This document shows, one piece after another, positions 44,926 to 54,291 of a stretch of 64,000 bases of DNA. The notes below the pieces were generated by a model. It was not told the DNA's origin and ran no database searches. It saw only the letters and a list, made by a program, of their open reading frames with translations. Source of the stretch: Opitutia bacterium. Its GTDB lineage: Bacteria; Verrucomicrobiota; Verrucomicrobiia; Opitutales; Opitutaceae. The position numbers were made by a program, and so were the translations under genes. Every line of letters starts with the position of its first letter. Within the stretch, counting starts at the first letter, position 1. The stretch is taken from NCBI GenBank assembly GCA_947475065.1, contig CANJLB010000018.1:1-64000 (forward strand). Direction: 5' to 3'.

Positions 44926-46212
44926 TCACACCACCGTCCCGCCCGGCACGATGCCGCCCTTGGGGACGACCAGCACCCCGTCGCGGATTACGATGCCGTG
45001 GGCATAGGCCCCGTCGGGCTTGCCGGCGGGCGAGAGCCGCACGCCGTCACCGAGGCGGGCGTTTTTATCAATGATCGCGTGATGGATCTGGCAGTCGCGG
45101 CCGATGCCAATGGGCGGCAGCCCACCGGCGACGCCGGCCTGCTGCAGCGCCTCCGTCTCGTAATAGTCGGCCCCCATGAGCACCACATCCTCCAGATGGG
45201 TGCCCTCGCCGACATGGGAGCGTGCGCCCAGCACACAGTGCCTGAGGGTCGAATTGGAGATGATCGAGCCGTCGCCGATGACCACATGATCAATGGTGCA
45301 CCGGTTTAGCTTGGAGGCGGGCAGATACCGGTCTTCGGTATAGACGGGCGCGTCAGGGTCGAAAAAATTGAAGGGTGGCAACGGGTTCGCCAGCGCAAGA
45401 TTGGCCTCAAAAAACGCTCGCACGGTGCCGATATCCTCCCAATAGCCCTCGAAGATGTGGGCATGGAGCTTCTTTTTGCCGAGCAGGCCCGGAATGATCT
45501 CCTTGCCAAAGTCGTGGTGGTGGTTGTCGAGCGCCTCGGTCAGCACGGCGCGGTTGAATACATAGATGCCCATCGAGGCGAGGCAGTGCGGCTCGTCGTG
45601 CGGCGCGTTCAGCTTCGCCTCCAGCGTAGGACCGACCACGAGGCTCCGGATGACGGCCGGATCCTTCGGCTTCTCGGCAAAGCGGGCGATGGACAGATCG
45701 TCGTTGACCTGCATCAGCCCGAGGCCCTCGACCTTGGAGACGGGAAAGGGGGTCGCGGCGACGGTCACATCCGCCCCGCTCGCGGCGTGTTCGGCGATGA
45801 TCTTCCGAAAATCCATCCGGTAGAGCTGGTCGCCTGAGAGGATGAGGACGTAGCTGTGGGGAAAATTGCGGAGATGCTGGAGATTGCGCCGCACGGCGTC
45901 GGCCGTGCCCTGATACCAGTCATTCGTCTTCTCCGTCTGCTCGGCCGAGAGAATCTCCACGAAGCCGCCGCCGAACGCGTCAAAGTGATATGAGTTCTGG
46001 ATGTGCCGGTGCAGCGAGGCGGTGTGAAACTGCGTGAGCACGAAGATGCGGTTGATCTCGGAGTTGATGCAGTTGCTGATCGGGATGTCCACCAGCCGGT
46101 ATTTGCCCGCGAGGGGCACCGCTGGTTTGCAACGCTCCGCCGTGAGCGGATGCAGGCGTGTGCCGCGGCCGCCGCCCATTACCACTGCGAGGACTTGTTT
46201 TTGGATGCTCAT
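44926..46212 (-). CDS. glgC: glucose-1-phosphate adenylyltransferase
   Basis: Makes ADP-glucose from glucose-1-phosphate and ATP, the committed step of glycogen synthesis. The 428-residue protein has the nucleotide-binding start LAVVMGGGRGTRLHPLT, activator-site and substrate motifs KYRLVDIPISNCINS, GTADAVRRNL, and LILSGDQLYRMDF. A C-terminal left-handed beta-helix (GDGSIISNSTLRHCVLGAR and similar hexapeptide turns) is allosteric. The start at 46212 (MSIQKQVL) matches the family; the ATG at 46308 overlaps the divergent glmS leader. Other glycogen genes are not in the window. It is divergent from glmS with 112 bp between the starts. Confidence 0.95.
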   Translation of the reverse strand: MSIQKQVLAVVMGGGRGTRLHPLTAERCKPAVPLAGKYRLVDIPISNCINSEINRIFVLTQFHTASLHRHIQNSYHFDAFGGGFVEILSAEQTEKTNDWYQGTADAVRRNLQHLRNFPHSYVLILSGDQLYRMDFRKIIAEHAASGADVTVAATPFPVSKVEGLGLMQVNDDLSIARFAEKPKDPAVIRSLVVGPTLEAKLNAPHDEPHCLASMGIYVFNRAVLTEALDNHHHDFGKEIIPGLLGKKKLHAHIFEGYWEDIGTVRAFFEANLALANPLPPFNFFDPDAPVYTEDRYLPASKLNRCTIDHVVIGDGSIISNSTLRHCVLGARSHVGEGTHLEDVVLMGADYYETEALQQAGVAGGLPPIGIGRDCQIHHAIIDKNARLGDGVRLSPAGKPDGAYAHGIVIRDGVLVVPKGGIVPGGTVV

Positions 46213-46324
46213 GGAAAATCGAAGGTAAAGAAAATCAGCCGGTCTATTGGCCTTGCACCATATTTGGGGCGGCGCGTAAATTCGCCAGCCTAAAGCAACC
46301 GCTCCCAACCCGCTCCAATTTTTT

Positions 46325-48178
46325 ATGTGTGGAATCGTCGGCTACGTCGGCCGCCAAAAGGCCGTCACCATCCTCCTCGAGGGCCTCAAACGCCTCGAAT
46401 ACCGCGGCTATGACTCCGCCGGCCTCGCCATCCTGCAGGACGGGCGCATTGACTGGGCAAAAAAAACCGGGCGCGTCGGCAATCTGGTCAAGGAGGCCAA
46501 GCAACACCGCTTCACCGGCACCACCGGCATCAGCCACACCCGCTGGGCCACCCACGGCGGCGTGACCGACGCCAACGCCCACCCGCACCTCAGCAGCGAC
46601 GACAAATTCGCGCTCGTCCACAACGGCGTGATCGAGAACTACTCCTCGATCAAAAAACACCTGCTCGCCCAAGGCTACACGTTCAAGTCCGAGACCGACA
46701 CCGAGGTGCTCTGCAACCTCATCGCATACCACTATGCCAAGGAGCCGGCTGCGGGCGACGGCGGGAGCCGTTTTGTCGAGAGCATCCGCAAGGCCCTTCT
46801 CCACGTCGAGGGCACCTACGGTATCGCCGTCATCTGCACCGAGGCCCCCGGCGAGATGGTCGCCGCACGCAAAGGCTCGCCGCTCATCCTCGGTGTCGGC
46901 GACAACGAGTTCATCGTCGCGTCGGACGTCGCAGCGCTCATCAGCCATACGCAGAACGTCGTCTACCTCAAGGACGGCGAGGTCGTCCACATCACACAAA
47001 AGGAGTTCTCCATCTCCACGCTCGACCAGGAGGACGTTTCGCCCGTGGTGGACAAGGTGACCTGGGACATCGAGGCGGCCGAGCTCAACGGCTACGCACA
47101 TTTCATGGAGAAGGAGATTTTCGAGCAGCCCGCCGCGCTCGAGAACTCCATGCGCGGCCGTTTCTCCGAGGACGGCAGCACCGCCAAATTCGGCGGCCTC
47201 AACCTCGACCCGGTGGAGTTCCGCCAGATCGACCGCTTCGTTTTTCTCGGCTGCGGCACCGCGTGGCACGCCTGCCTCGTCGCCGAGCACCTGATCGAGC
47301 GTTTCGCCCGCGTGCCCGTCGAGGCCGATTACGCCTCAGAGTTCCGTTACCGCAACGCCCCGCTAGCAGGCAACCCGCTCTTCTTTGTCTTCAGCCAGTC
47401 CGGCGAGACGATTGACACCCTCGGCGGTATGCGCGAAGCCAAGCGCAAGGGCTACAAGGTGCTCGCGGTCACCAACACGGTCGGATCGACCATCGCACGC
47501 GAGGACGACGGCGGCATCTACCAGTATGTCGGACCCGAAATCGGCGTCGCCTCGACCAAGGCGTTCACCTCGCAGCTCCTCATCGGCGCCATGCTCGCGT
47601 TGCATGTCGCGCGGATGCGTGACATGAGTTTCGCCGACGGCGTCGAATACGTCGCCGCGCTCAAGTCCGCCCCCGCCCTCGTCCGCCGCGTGCTGGAGCA
47701 GGCCCCGCGGATCAAGGAAATCGCCCGGCGCTACGCGCACCACACCGACTTTCTCTTTCTAGGCCGCCTCTCGCTCTTCCCCATCGCGCTGGAGGGCGCG
47801 CTCAAGCTGAAGGAGATTTCCTACATCCACGCCGAGGGCTACCCCGCAGCCGAAATGAAGCATGGCCCCATCGCGCTCATCAGCGAAAAATGCCCGAGCG
47901 TCTTCTTTGCGCCCAAGGGCGAGATTTTCAACAAGCTCCTCTCCTCCATCCAGGAGGTAAAGGCCCGCCGCGGCCCGACCATCGTCATCACGACCGAAGG
48001 CTGTGAGCTCCCGCCCGGCCTCGCCGACGAGATCATCACCATCCCCGACTGCCATGAGGCCGTGCTGCCCATCGTGGCTACCATCCCGGTCCAGCTCCTC
48101 AGCTACTACATCGCCTGCGCCCGAAATTGCGACGTGGACAAGCCCCGGAACCTGGCGAAATCTGTGACCGTGGAGTAA
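46325..48178 (+). CDS. glmS: glutamine-fructose-6-phosphate aminotransferase (isomerizing)
   Basis: Converts fructose-6-phosphate and glutamine to glucosamine-6-phosphate, first step of UDP-GlcNAc synthesis for wall and surface glycans. The 617-residue protein has catalytic Cys2 right after the start (MCGIVGYVG), glutaminase motifs THTRWATHGGV-like (SHTRWATHG) and HNGVIENY, and two SIS domains (LGCGTAWHACLVAEHL, SQSGETIDT, then GRLSLFPIALEGALKLKEIS). It ends in the family signature DKPRNLAKSVTVE. The 112-bp shared leader with glgC shows no glmS ribozyme, so regulation by that mechanism is not supported. An ATTTTTT tract directly precedes the ATG. Confidence 0.97.
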   Translation: MCGIVGYVGRQKAVTILLEGLKRLEYRGYDSAGLAILQDGRIDWAKKTGRVGNLVKEAKQHRFTGTTGISHTRWATHGGVTDANAHPHLSSDDKFALVHNGVIENYSSIKKHLLAQGYTFKSETDTEVLCNLIAYHYAKEPAAGDGGSRFVESIRKALLHVEGTYGIAVICTEAPGEMVAARKGSPLILGVGDNEFIVASDVAALISHTQNVVYLKDGEVVHITQKEFSISTLDQEDVSPVVDKVTWDIEAAELNGYAHFMEKEIFEQPAALENSMRGRFSEDGSTAKFGGLNLDPVEFRQIDRFVFLGCGTAWHACLVAEHLIERFARVPVEADYASEFRYRNAPLAGNPLFFVFSQSGETIDTLGGMREAKRKGYKVLAVTNTVGSTIAREDDGGIYQYVGPEIGVASTKAFTSQLLIGAMLALHVARMRDMSFADGVEYVAALKSAPALVRRVLEQAPRIKEIARRYAHHTDFLFLGRLSLFPIALEGALKLKEISYIHAEGYPAAEMKHGPIALISEKCPSVFFAPKGEIFNKLLSSIQEVKARRGPTIVITTEGCELPPGLADEIITIPDCHEAVLPIVATIPVQLLSYYIACARNCDVDKPRNLAKSVTVE

Positions 48179-48319
48179 TGTCTCCCCACCCAAGTTGCGG
48201 CCGTCATCGGCTTCGTGAAAAATTGCGTGCCTTCCACGCCCTTGAAGGGGGTTGCGGCGGGCAAATTACCGGCCGTTCGGCTGGGACGCATATCCGAAGC
48301 CTGCTTGAAGGATATCCGC

Positions 48320-48520
48320 TCAGTCCGCCCCCAAAGCGTAGGAAATCTTACCCTCAATAACCTCACGCAAGGCAACATCTTCCGGCAAAAGTTTTTCGAG
48401 CGACTCGACGAGAGGGCGGGCCCCACGCCGTAGCTGCTTCACGCGGCGTGAAACCACATTGATGAGCACGTTGGCATCGGGAATAACAAGGTAGGCAGCT
48501 TGCAGGTAGTCGTCTCTCAT
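48320..48520 (-). CDS. rpoZ: DNA-directed RNA polymerase subunit omega
   Basis: A 66-residue protein that matches Verrucomicrobia-type omega subunits: DYLQAAYLVIPDANVLINVV, then SRRVKQLRRGARPLV and ALREVIEGKISY, the conserved tail. Omega assists assembly of the RNA polymerase beta-prime subunit. The start at 48520 (MRDDYLQ) agrees with the family; the ATG at 48568 would add 16 residues. It is convergent with glmS (141-bp gap). No spoT or gmk follows, unlike in many Proteobacteria. Confidence 0.85.
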   Translation of the reverse strand: MRDDYLQAAYLVIPDANVLINVVSRRVKQLRRGARPLVESLEKLLPEDVALREVIEGKISYALGAD

Positions 48521-48823
48521 GGTGGTTTGGATGATTGGGATTGGCCGAAAGGTGATTATCTTCGCCACCCGCCGCCCCGGTCAACGCCATTCGCATTATA
48601 TATTTTCATTCAAATTATTAAATACCCATCGTCATTTCCCTAGGCGGCCCCTCGCTGAACCGTCCAAACACGGCAGGGCGCACCGCTCCCTGGGCAGCCC
48701 GGCCGATGGCCCGATTTGCACTCGCCAACCCCGGCGACCGTTCGCAACGTTGGCCTGCACCATGCCAAGCTTTCCCCACATTTTCACCAGCCTTGCTGCC
48801 CCGTTGGCGCGAGCGTTCAGGGC
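48521..48823. other. 303-bp divergent intergenic region
   Basis: Between rpoZ and the membrane TPR protein, which diverge. It includes an AT-rich stretch around 48592-48625 (ATTATATATTTTCATTCAAA), the lowest-GC part nearby, which would suit promoters for one or both genes. No defined -35/-10 pair can be chosen with confidence, and no RNA gene is seen. Confidence 0.5.
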
Positions 48824-50500
48824 ATGAGCGAGCCGGCCGACCAGCCCATTGTTCCTTCTGCCCGGCGTGAATGGCGGCTGGTGCTCTGCGCCGCACTTGC
48901 GGCGGCAGGACTGTCCACGTTTTTCTTTGCGCCGCGCTTCATCGTCTGGCGGGCGTTCGGCGTGCCGGCGCTCGGCGGCAACATCGAAATCTTCCGCTCC
49001 CCGTGGTCGCTGGCGCAGGTCGCGCATCCTTTCGACAAAATCGAGAACGCCTCCAACATCGTCATCCAGTGGCGCCTGCTGTTTCCCCTGCTGGCGCACT
49101 ACCTCCATCTGCCGCTGCCGGTCTTGCTGGCGTTGCCTTGGATCGGCTGCCTGCTGGCGCTCGTGATGATGGCCCGGCTGCTGTGGACCTACACCGGCGA
49201 TGCCGGGCTGGTCTGGTTGGGCACTCTGCTGGCGGCGACCTGCTCGTGGTATCTCGTGGGCACCGGCTGGGTGTTGTATTTTGACGGTTGGCTGATGATG
49301 GCCCTGCTGCTGGCCACCTTCGGACGGTCCGGCTGGCAATTGCTGCTGACGGCGTTCTTGGCCCCGTGGATTGATGAACGCTTCGTCCTGACCGTGCCGC
49401 TCTGTCTGGCCGTGCGCTGGGCGGTCCTATCCACGCGCGGAGGCTACCCGTTCCGCAGCCTAGTGCGCGATACGGGGCTGCTGGCCGCGGGACTGGCTCC
49501 CTATCTCGGCATCCGCCTGTGGGCCCTAAAGGCGCATGTATGGCAGCCGGAACATGGGTTTTTCGAGAGCTTCTTCACCAACGGCATGGGGTTCAACAGC
49601 CCTTACTCGCTCACCCTGCTCGGCCTGTGGCATGGCCTGCGGGCGGCCTGGCTGCCCGTGCTGGTCTTTGCCGTGTGGTTCTGGCGGCGCCAAGGCGCCC
49701 GTCAGGGCGTCGCCTTGGTCATGGTGATGGTCGTCACCATGACCGTACACATGGGGCTGGCCGGTGATCTGAGCCGGTCGGCCAGCGTCATTCTGCCGGC
49801 CATGCTCGCCGGGGTGATGGCTGCACCCCACTGGCCGGCCGCCTGGGGACGGCGCCTGCTCATGGGGGTCTGCGCCCTGAATTATCTCCTGCCTACGATT
49901 CATCTGATCACCTCCACTCCCGTTTCCAAGATTCCAGTTTATTACCTGCACACTGAGCTCGGCCAGCTGTGGCAGCCGCCCGATATGTTCAACCCGCAGT
50001 TTTACAACCTGCTCGGGCAGCAGGCGATGCAGGCCCAGAAAGCCCAGGAGGCGTTCAACCATTTTTCCACCGCCATCGGGCTCAATCCGAATTTTGCCGA
50101 GGCTCGGGTTAACCGCGGTGTGCTTCTGTTCAGTACCGGCGACAAAGACCGCCAGAAGGAGGCTCTGGAGGATTTTAACCGCGCAATCGAGAGCGACCCG
50201 CACGCCATCAATGGCTGGCTCAACCGTGCCATCGCCCGCGGCACGCTGGGGGACCTGCTCGGCAAAGATGCCGACCTAAAGTCCGCGATCGCCGCCGCCA
50301 ACGAGGCCGTCGCGCGCGCGCCCAAATCGCTGGAACCGTGGATTGCCCGCAGCCAGTTGCGCCAGAAGCTGGGGGACCCCGCCGGCGCGGCGACGGATTT
50401 GGAAATGGTCGTCGAGCTCGCGCCACCCGACTGGCCCAGCCTCGCCAACGTCAAACAAATGATCTCCACCCTCAAGGCTGCGCCCAGATCCGGTTTATAG
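48824..50500 (+). CDS. polytopic membrane protein with C-terminal TPR repeats
   Basis: A 558-residue protein with about ten membrane helices in residues 15-390 and a TPR domain in the last 160. TPR units include QKAQEAFNHFSTAIGLNPNF, AEARVNRGVLLF and RQKEALEDFNRAIESDPHAI. This two-part layout is known from TMTC-like and O-antigen-ligase-like glycan enzymes, so a glycosyltransferase or ligase role is possible. The start at 48824 (MSEPADQ) is preferred; the ATG at 48716 adds 36 polar residues. It ends only 3 bp from the convergent GT2 gene, in front of a glycan-related block on the other strand. Confidence 0.8.
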   Translation: MSEPADQPIVPSARREWRLVLCAALAAAGLSTFFFAPRFIVWRAFGVPALGGNIEIFRSPWSLAQVAHPFDKIENASNIVIQWRLLFPLLAHYLHLPLPVLLALPWIGCLLALVMMARLLWTYTGDAGLVWLGTLLAATCSWYLVGTGWVLYFDGWLMMALLLATFGRSGWQLLLTAFLAPWIDERFVLTVPLCLAVRWAVLSTRGGYPFRSLVRDTGLLAAGLAPYLGIRLWALKAHVWQPEHGFFESFFTNGMGFNSPYSLTLLGLWHGLRAAWLPVLVFAVWFWRRQGARQGVALVMVMVVTMTVHMGLAGDLSRSASVILPAMLAGVMAAPHWPAAWGRRLLMGVCALNYLLPTIHLITSTPVSKIPVYYLHTELGQLWQPPDMFNPQFYNLLGQQAMQAQKAQEAFNHFSTAIGLNPNFAEARVNRGVLLFSTGDKDRQKEALEDFNRAIESDPHAINGWLNRAIARGTLGDLLGKDADLKSAIAAANEAVARAPKSLEPWIARSQLRQKLGDPAGAATDLEMVVELAPPDWPSLANVKQMISTLKAAPRSGL

Positions 50501-50503
50501 CGG

Positions 50504-51349
50504 TCACCGCCGGACATCACTCCCTTGGGCGGGGTCCGCGCTTTCCTCGTCCGCCGGCGACGGATCGGATCTTTTCCGATAATCACCCCGGCTGAAATAT
50601 TTTTCAAACCAGACATAGGCGCAGATAAACAGATACCGGCTGCCCATTTCCTGAATTTTGAGCTTGGCGGTTCCGTGCGTGCGATTTTGCCATGAAATCG
50701 GGGTGACCGTCCAGGTATAGCCGCGCACGATGGCCTTCAGCGGCAGCTCGACCGTCAGGTTAAAATGTGGCGAGAGAAAAGGCCGGCACCCATCAATCGC
50801 GGTGCGGCGATAGGCCTTGAAGGCATTGGTGGTGTCGTTGAGAGAGATCGCGAACAGCATCCGGATGAAAAAATTGGCGAGCCGGTTGACGAAGAGTTTG
50901 ATCTTGGGATAGTTCACGACGCGGCCGCCGCGGATGAACCGGCTGCCAAAGACACAGTCCCAGCCCTGTTCATGGAGCAGCCGCCAATATTTGATGGCGT
51001 CGGCCGGGGAATCGGATGCGTCGGCCATCATGATGACCACCGCGTCGCCCCGGCTCCCGTTCAAACCGCAGATGACGGCCCGGCCGAAGCCGTGCAGACC
51101 GGAATTTTTCACCGGCACCAAGGTGGGCACGTCCTGCTGCCGGAGTTCCTGCAGTACCGCCCAGGTGCGGTCGCGGGAGCCATCGTCCACCACCACGATT
51201 TCGTGGGGCACTTGCTCCCGCACCATGGTCGCGTAAATCTCGCGCACCGTATGCGGCAGCGACTCCTCCTCGTTGTGCGCCGGGATGATCACACTGAAGA
51301 GGGCCAGCGGCGTTTGGTTCCGGCCGGGGGAGGCGGGAGGCGTGGTCAT
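50504..51349 (-). CDS. glycosyltransferase family 2 (dolichyl-phosphate mannosyltransferase-like)
   Basis: A 281-residue GT-A enzyme. It has LFSVIIPAHNEEESLPHTV at the N-terminus, VVVDDGSRDRTW, the acidic motif MMADASDSPADAIKYW (DxSD type), and GSRFIRGGRV. A hydrophobic patch near 160-175 and the cationic C-terminus suggest membrane contact, but there are no strong C-terminal helices as in GtrB. It likely adds hexose to a lipid or polyprenyl phosphate. It is last in a minus-strand run epimerase, methyltransferase, GT2 with gaps of 12 and 18 bp, so the three are one operon. Confidence 0.9.
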   Translation of the reverse strand: MTTPPASPGRNQTPLALFSVIIPAHNEEESLPHTVREIYATMVREQVPHEIVVVDDGSRDRTWAVLQELRQQDVPTLVPVKNSGLHGFGRAVICGLNGSRGDAVVIMMADASDSPADAIKYWRLLHEQGWDCVFGSRFIRGGRVVNYPKIKLFVNRLANFFIRMLFAISLNDTTNAFKAYRRTAIDGCRPFLSPHFNLTVELPLKAIVRGYTWTVTPISWQNRTHGTAKLKIQEMGSRYLFICAYVWFEKYFSRGDYRKRSDPSPADEESADPAQGSDVRR

Positions 51350-51361
51350 GGATGGATCCGC

Positions 51362-52027
51362 TCAGGGCTTGCGCGCCACCACGAGAAACTGGCGGCCTTT
51401 GATCCACCAGAGCCAGGGCAGGGCGAGATAGAGCCGGACGAAGAGCATCGGATACCGGGGGGCTTTGGTCATCGTGAACGGCAGAAAGCGCGGGGTGATG
51501 AACTCAATGTGGTAGCCCTCCACTTCCAAGGCCTCGCCGAGCGAGGCTTCGGTCAGGCACACATGATGATCGTAGAAATCCCAGTATTCCCCGTGCAGAT
51601 ACTTAAGGTTGGGACCGACGGCGATCAGGCAGCCGTTGGGCTTAAGACAGCGCCAGGCCTGGCGTAACGTCCGGTTCAGGCTGTCTTTGCTGGGCAGGTG
51701 CTCGAAAAAATTGCTGGTGAAAACCACGTCCAGGCTGTTCGCCGCCAGCGGCCATTCCATCGAGCAATCCTGCTGGAGAAACTCCACCGGGGGGGCCAGA
51801 TGCCGGGGCACGTCTGGATTCAGGTCCATCGCCAGCTTCCGGCCGGCCGCAACGTTGTTGATGAACTCCCCGTAGCCGCAGCCCAAGTCCAGGACCGTGG
51901 CGTCCGGCCTGACCCAGCGGTGGAAAAAATCGCGGGTCAGCACCTGCCAGACCCGGTTGCGATAGGCCATCGTGCGGATAAACCGCCGGTGATAAATTTT
52001 CGAGAGCTCGCTCGGGCTGTTTGTCAT
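51362..52027 (-). CDS. class I SAM-dependent methyltransferase
   Basis: A 221-residue methyltransferase: SAM motif I VLDLGCGYGEFINNV, acidic residue MDLNPDV after strand two, and VVFTSNFFEHLPSKD for motif IV, followed by LRQAWRCLKPNGCLIAVGP. This is the generic glycan/quinone methyltransferase type (Methyltransf_11). Located between a nucleotide-sugar epimerase and a GT2 gene it probably modifies a sugar or lipid-linked glycan; the target is inferred only from position. A hydrophobic segment near the C-terminus (PMLFVRLYLALPWLWWIKG) may associate with the membrane. Confidence 0.88.
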   Translation of the reverse strand: MTNSPSELSKIYHRRFIRTMAYRNRVWQVLTRDFFHRWVRPDATVLDLGCGYGEFINNVAAGRKLAMDLNPDVPRHLAPPVEFLQQDCSMEWPLAANSLDVVFTSNFFEHLPSKDSLNRTLRQAWRCLKPNGCLIAVGPNLKYLHGEYWDFYDHHVCLTEASLGEALEVEGYHIEFITPRFLPFTMTKAPRYPMLFVRLYLALPWLWWIKGRQFLVVARKP

Positions 52028-52045
52028 GGGAGGGTGCCCGTGGGA

Positions 52046-53116
52046 TCAGAGCGGGGCCGAGCTCTCCAGCCAGCCGGGATGCGCGGCGGCATGCGCGGCG
52101 ATTTCATCGAGGACGGCGGCGGCCGGGGTTTGCGGCCGCCAGTTCCACAACCGCGTGGCCTTCGCGTGATCCAGCACCAGCCAGGGTATGTCAAAGGGCC
52201 GCTCGGCCCCATCGGGCGCGACTTTGTGCGGCCCTAGGCGGGCGGCGCACCAGTCGCTAAGCTGCCGGAGCGACATCGCGCCGGCCGTGCCGCCGGAAAA
52301 ATTCGCCACGCGGTCGTCGGCGGACAGGCGCGGCGCGGCCAGCTGTTGCTCCAGAACGCCGGCCAGGTCCCGCGGGTGCAGGCAATCGCGCACCTGATGG
52401 CCGTGGCCGCCAAAGCCGAGATACTTGAGCGGCTGCCGGCGCAGCCACGCGTTGATCCAGTACGCGAAGATGCCTTGGTCCGGCCGGCCGAATTGGCCCG
52501 CGCCGGCGAGCACGCCGCAGCGGTTGATGAAAACCGGGAAGCCAAACATCTCGCCATATTCGAGCGCGAGCGTCTCGCTGGCGAGCTTGGTCGCGCCATA
52601 GAGGGAGACCGGCGCGGTGGTGGGAAAAGTTTCGGCCACCCCGCTAGCGCTGACCCCCGGCCCATGGCGCCCGATGTCAGCCGCCGGGCGGAATGCATCC
52701 TTTTCGACGCAAACCGCCAGCCCGCTCAGGGCCGCGATGGAATATACCCGGCTGGTCGAGAGCAGGATGAGCCCGGCGCGGCGCGCCTTGCAGAATTCGA
52801 GGAGGTTGACTGTGCCTCCGAGGTTGTGCTCGACGAGCTGGCGCGAGGAGGTCCGGCCGTCCACGCCGGCGAGCACGCTGGGATTGGCCGCGGCGTCAAT
52901 GACCCAGTCGCAATCGGGCATGGCGTCGAGATCGCTGGCGACACGCAGATCGGCATGGTACAGGCGCACGCCGAGTTTTTTCAACGGATCGCGGTTGGAC
53001 TCGCTACCGGGACGGATAAAGTTGTCCAGGCCGGCCAGTTCATGGCCCCGTTGCACCAGCTCGCGCGCGAGCACGCTGCCGACAAACCCACAGACGCCGG
53101 TGATGAGGATTTTCAT
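52046..53116 (-). CDS. NAD-dependent epimerase, CDP-paratose 2-epimerase-like
   Basis: An extended SDR of 356 residues. It starts MKILITGVCGFVGSVLAREL (glycine-rich NAD motif), has LDNFIRPGSESNRDPLKKLG (typical of CDP-paratose 2-epimerase, RfbE), LSTSRVYSI, and the catalytic YGATK. A downstream phrase GQFGRPDQGIFAYWINAWL also fits that subgroup. It would make an epimerised or dideoxy nucleotide sugar for surface glycans. It is first of a three-gene operon with methyltransferase and GT2. No other paratose-pathway gene (RfbF, RfbG, RfbH, RfbS) is in the window, so the exact substrate is uncertain. The start at 53116 is chosen at the Rossmann motif. Confidence 0.87.
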   Translation of the reverse strand: MKILITGVCGFVGSVLARELVQRGHELAGLDNFIRPGSESNRDPLKKLGVRLYHADLRVASDLDAMPDCDWVIDAAANPSVLAGVDGRTSSRQLVEHNLGGTVNLLEFCKARRAGLILLSTSRVYSIAALSGLAVCVEKDAFRPAADIGRHGPGVSASGVAETFPTTAPVSLYGATKLASETLALEYGEMFGFPVFINRCGVLAGAGQFGRPDQGIFAYWINAWLRRQPLKYLGFGGHGHQVRDCLHPRDLAGVLEQQLAAPRLSADDRVANFSGGTAGAMSLRQLSDWCAARLGPHKVAPDGAERPFDIPWLVLDHAKATRLWNWRPQTPAAAVLDEIAAHAAAHPGWLESSAPL

Positions 53117-53280
53117 GATGCGAGCGGAACGGTGCCGGCCGCACGCCACTGGCGGCCGGGGAGGACGAAGATGGGGAAAAGGCGGGGCATGGCGGAGGGA
53201 TGGCGTCGGCCGGCGGTCGTGTTCTGGGTGAGCGCACGGGCTGGAGCCTCTGAATGTTCAAATCGCCAGGGTTGCAAGTT

Positions 53281-54141
53281 TCAATTGCTCGGGCCCGCCG
53301 CGCCGAGCCGCACCGCCACCTCCGTGCGCAGCCGCTCGACGAACGCCAGCGTGAATGCGGTCACGTCTGGGGCGGGAGCGGTCACGAGCGGCGTCAGATC
53401 CATCGCCCAGGTGATGCCGGCCATGCGGTCGGTCGCGTGCGCGGTGTGAAAGGTGGCGTTGGCCGCACGCCGGCCAAGCGTGGCCAGGTCGTAGCGCTTG
53501 CCCCCGGAGAGCTGCGAGTCGAACACCCTCAGCAGGGCCGCCGCCAGTTCGGGCCGCCGGCCGCTGTCGAGCGCGATCTTATCCTCATCGGGCAGCCAGT
53601 CGAGGTCGCGCCACACTTCGCAGCCGAGCACTCGGCGCGGCCGCCTTGCCACCGGTAGCGCCCGAAGCGCCTCAAGGCAGCGCAGGAACACAGCGATGTG
53701 CGTGTCGTGTTTGTCGGCCGGATTGTGCAAGTAGACGACGTCGGGAGTGCAAGCGGCGAATATTTTCCCGAGGTCGCCGCCCACGCCGGGATGGCCCGGT
53801 GCCTTTACTTCAGCGCTGGGGTGGGCCAGCTGGAGCTGGACCGCATAGCCGCCGAGTGTGGCGGCACGGCGCTGTTCTTCTCGGCGCACGGCACGCATCT
53901 GCACGTCGGTGTGGCTGGCGTAAGGGCCGACGCGGGGTGCGCCGGCACCATCGGTCACGACCACCCCGCCAAACGCCTGGCGTGCCGGGGCATCGAGACA
54001 GTCGCAGATGCCCGCGTGGGCCATGATCTCAATGTCATCCTGATGCGCGGCCACGCAAAGATGGGTGACGCGGGCGAGTACGGTGGCGGCATCGCCGCCG
54101 GCAGGTACAAAAACGTCGGCGTCGGGACGGGAGAAATTCAT
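53281..54141 (-). CDS. PIG-L family deacetylase
   Basis: A 286-residue zinc-dependent deacetylase of the PIG-L/LmbE family, acting on N-acetylglucosamine-type groups. The first metal motif is AHQDDIEIMAH, with Gln replacing the usual Pro, and the second is NPADKHDTHIA with the conserved His. There is no signal peptide. The ATG at 54141 is preferred over a TTG at 54150. Position between nucleotide-sugar enzymes suggests it deacetylates a lipid-linked or nucleotide amino sugar, but free catabolic substrates such as N-acetyl sugars are equally possible. Gaps of 164 and 150 bp separate it from its neighbours. Confidence 0.88.
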   Translation of the reverse strand: MNFSRPDADVFVPAGGDAATVLARVTHLCVAAHQDDIEIMAHAGICDCLDAPARQAFGGVVVTDGAGAPRVGPYASHTDVQMRAVRREEQRRAATLGGYAVQLQLAHPSAEVKAPGHPGVGGDLGKIFAACTPDVVYLHNPADKHDTHIAVFLRCLEALRALPVARRPRRVLGCEVWRDLDWLPDEDKIALDSGRRPELAAALLRVFDSQLSGGKRYDLATLGRRAANATFHTAHATDRMAGITWAMDLTPLVTAPAPDVTAFTLAFVERLRTEVAVRLGAAGPSN

Positions 54142-54291
54142 GGGAGGCAAAAAGCGGCGGACCGAATCAGGAGATCATCCCGGGACTTGTATGGACCTTG
54201 ATTGGCGTTTTTCCCGTCTGAGGCATTGCGGATCATCGGAATGAGTGCATAGGGATGTCTAGGCGCGGTCAAAAATGTTCGGCGGCAGCCG

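Noticed and set aside
46213-46324. glmS ribozyme upstream of glmS
   Set aside because: The leader is only 112 bp, is shared with divergent glgC, and I see no glmS ribozyme core.
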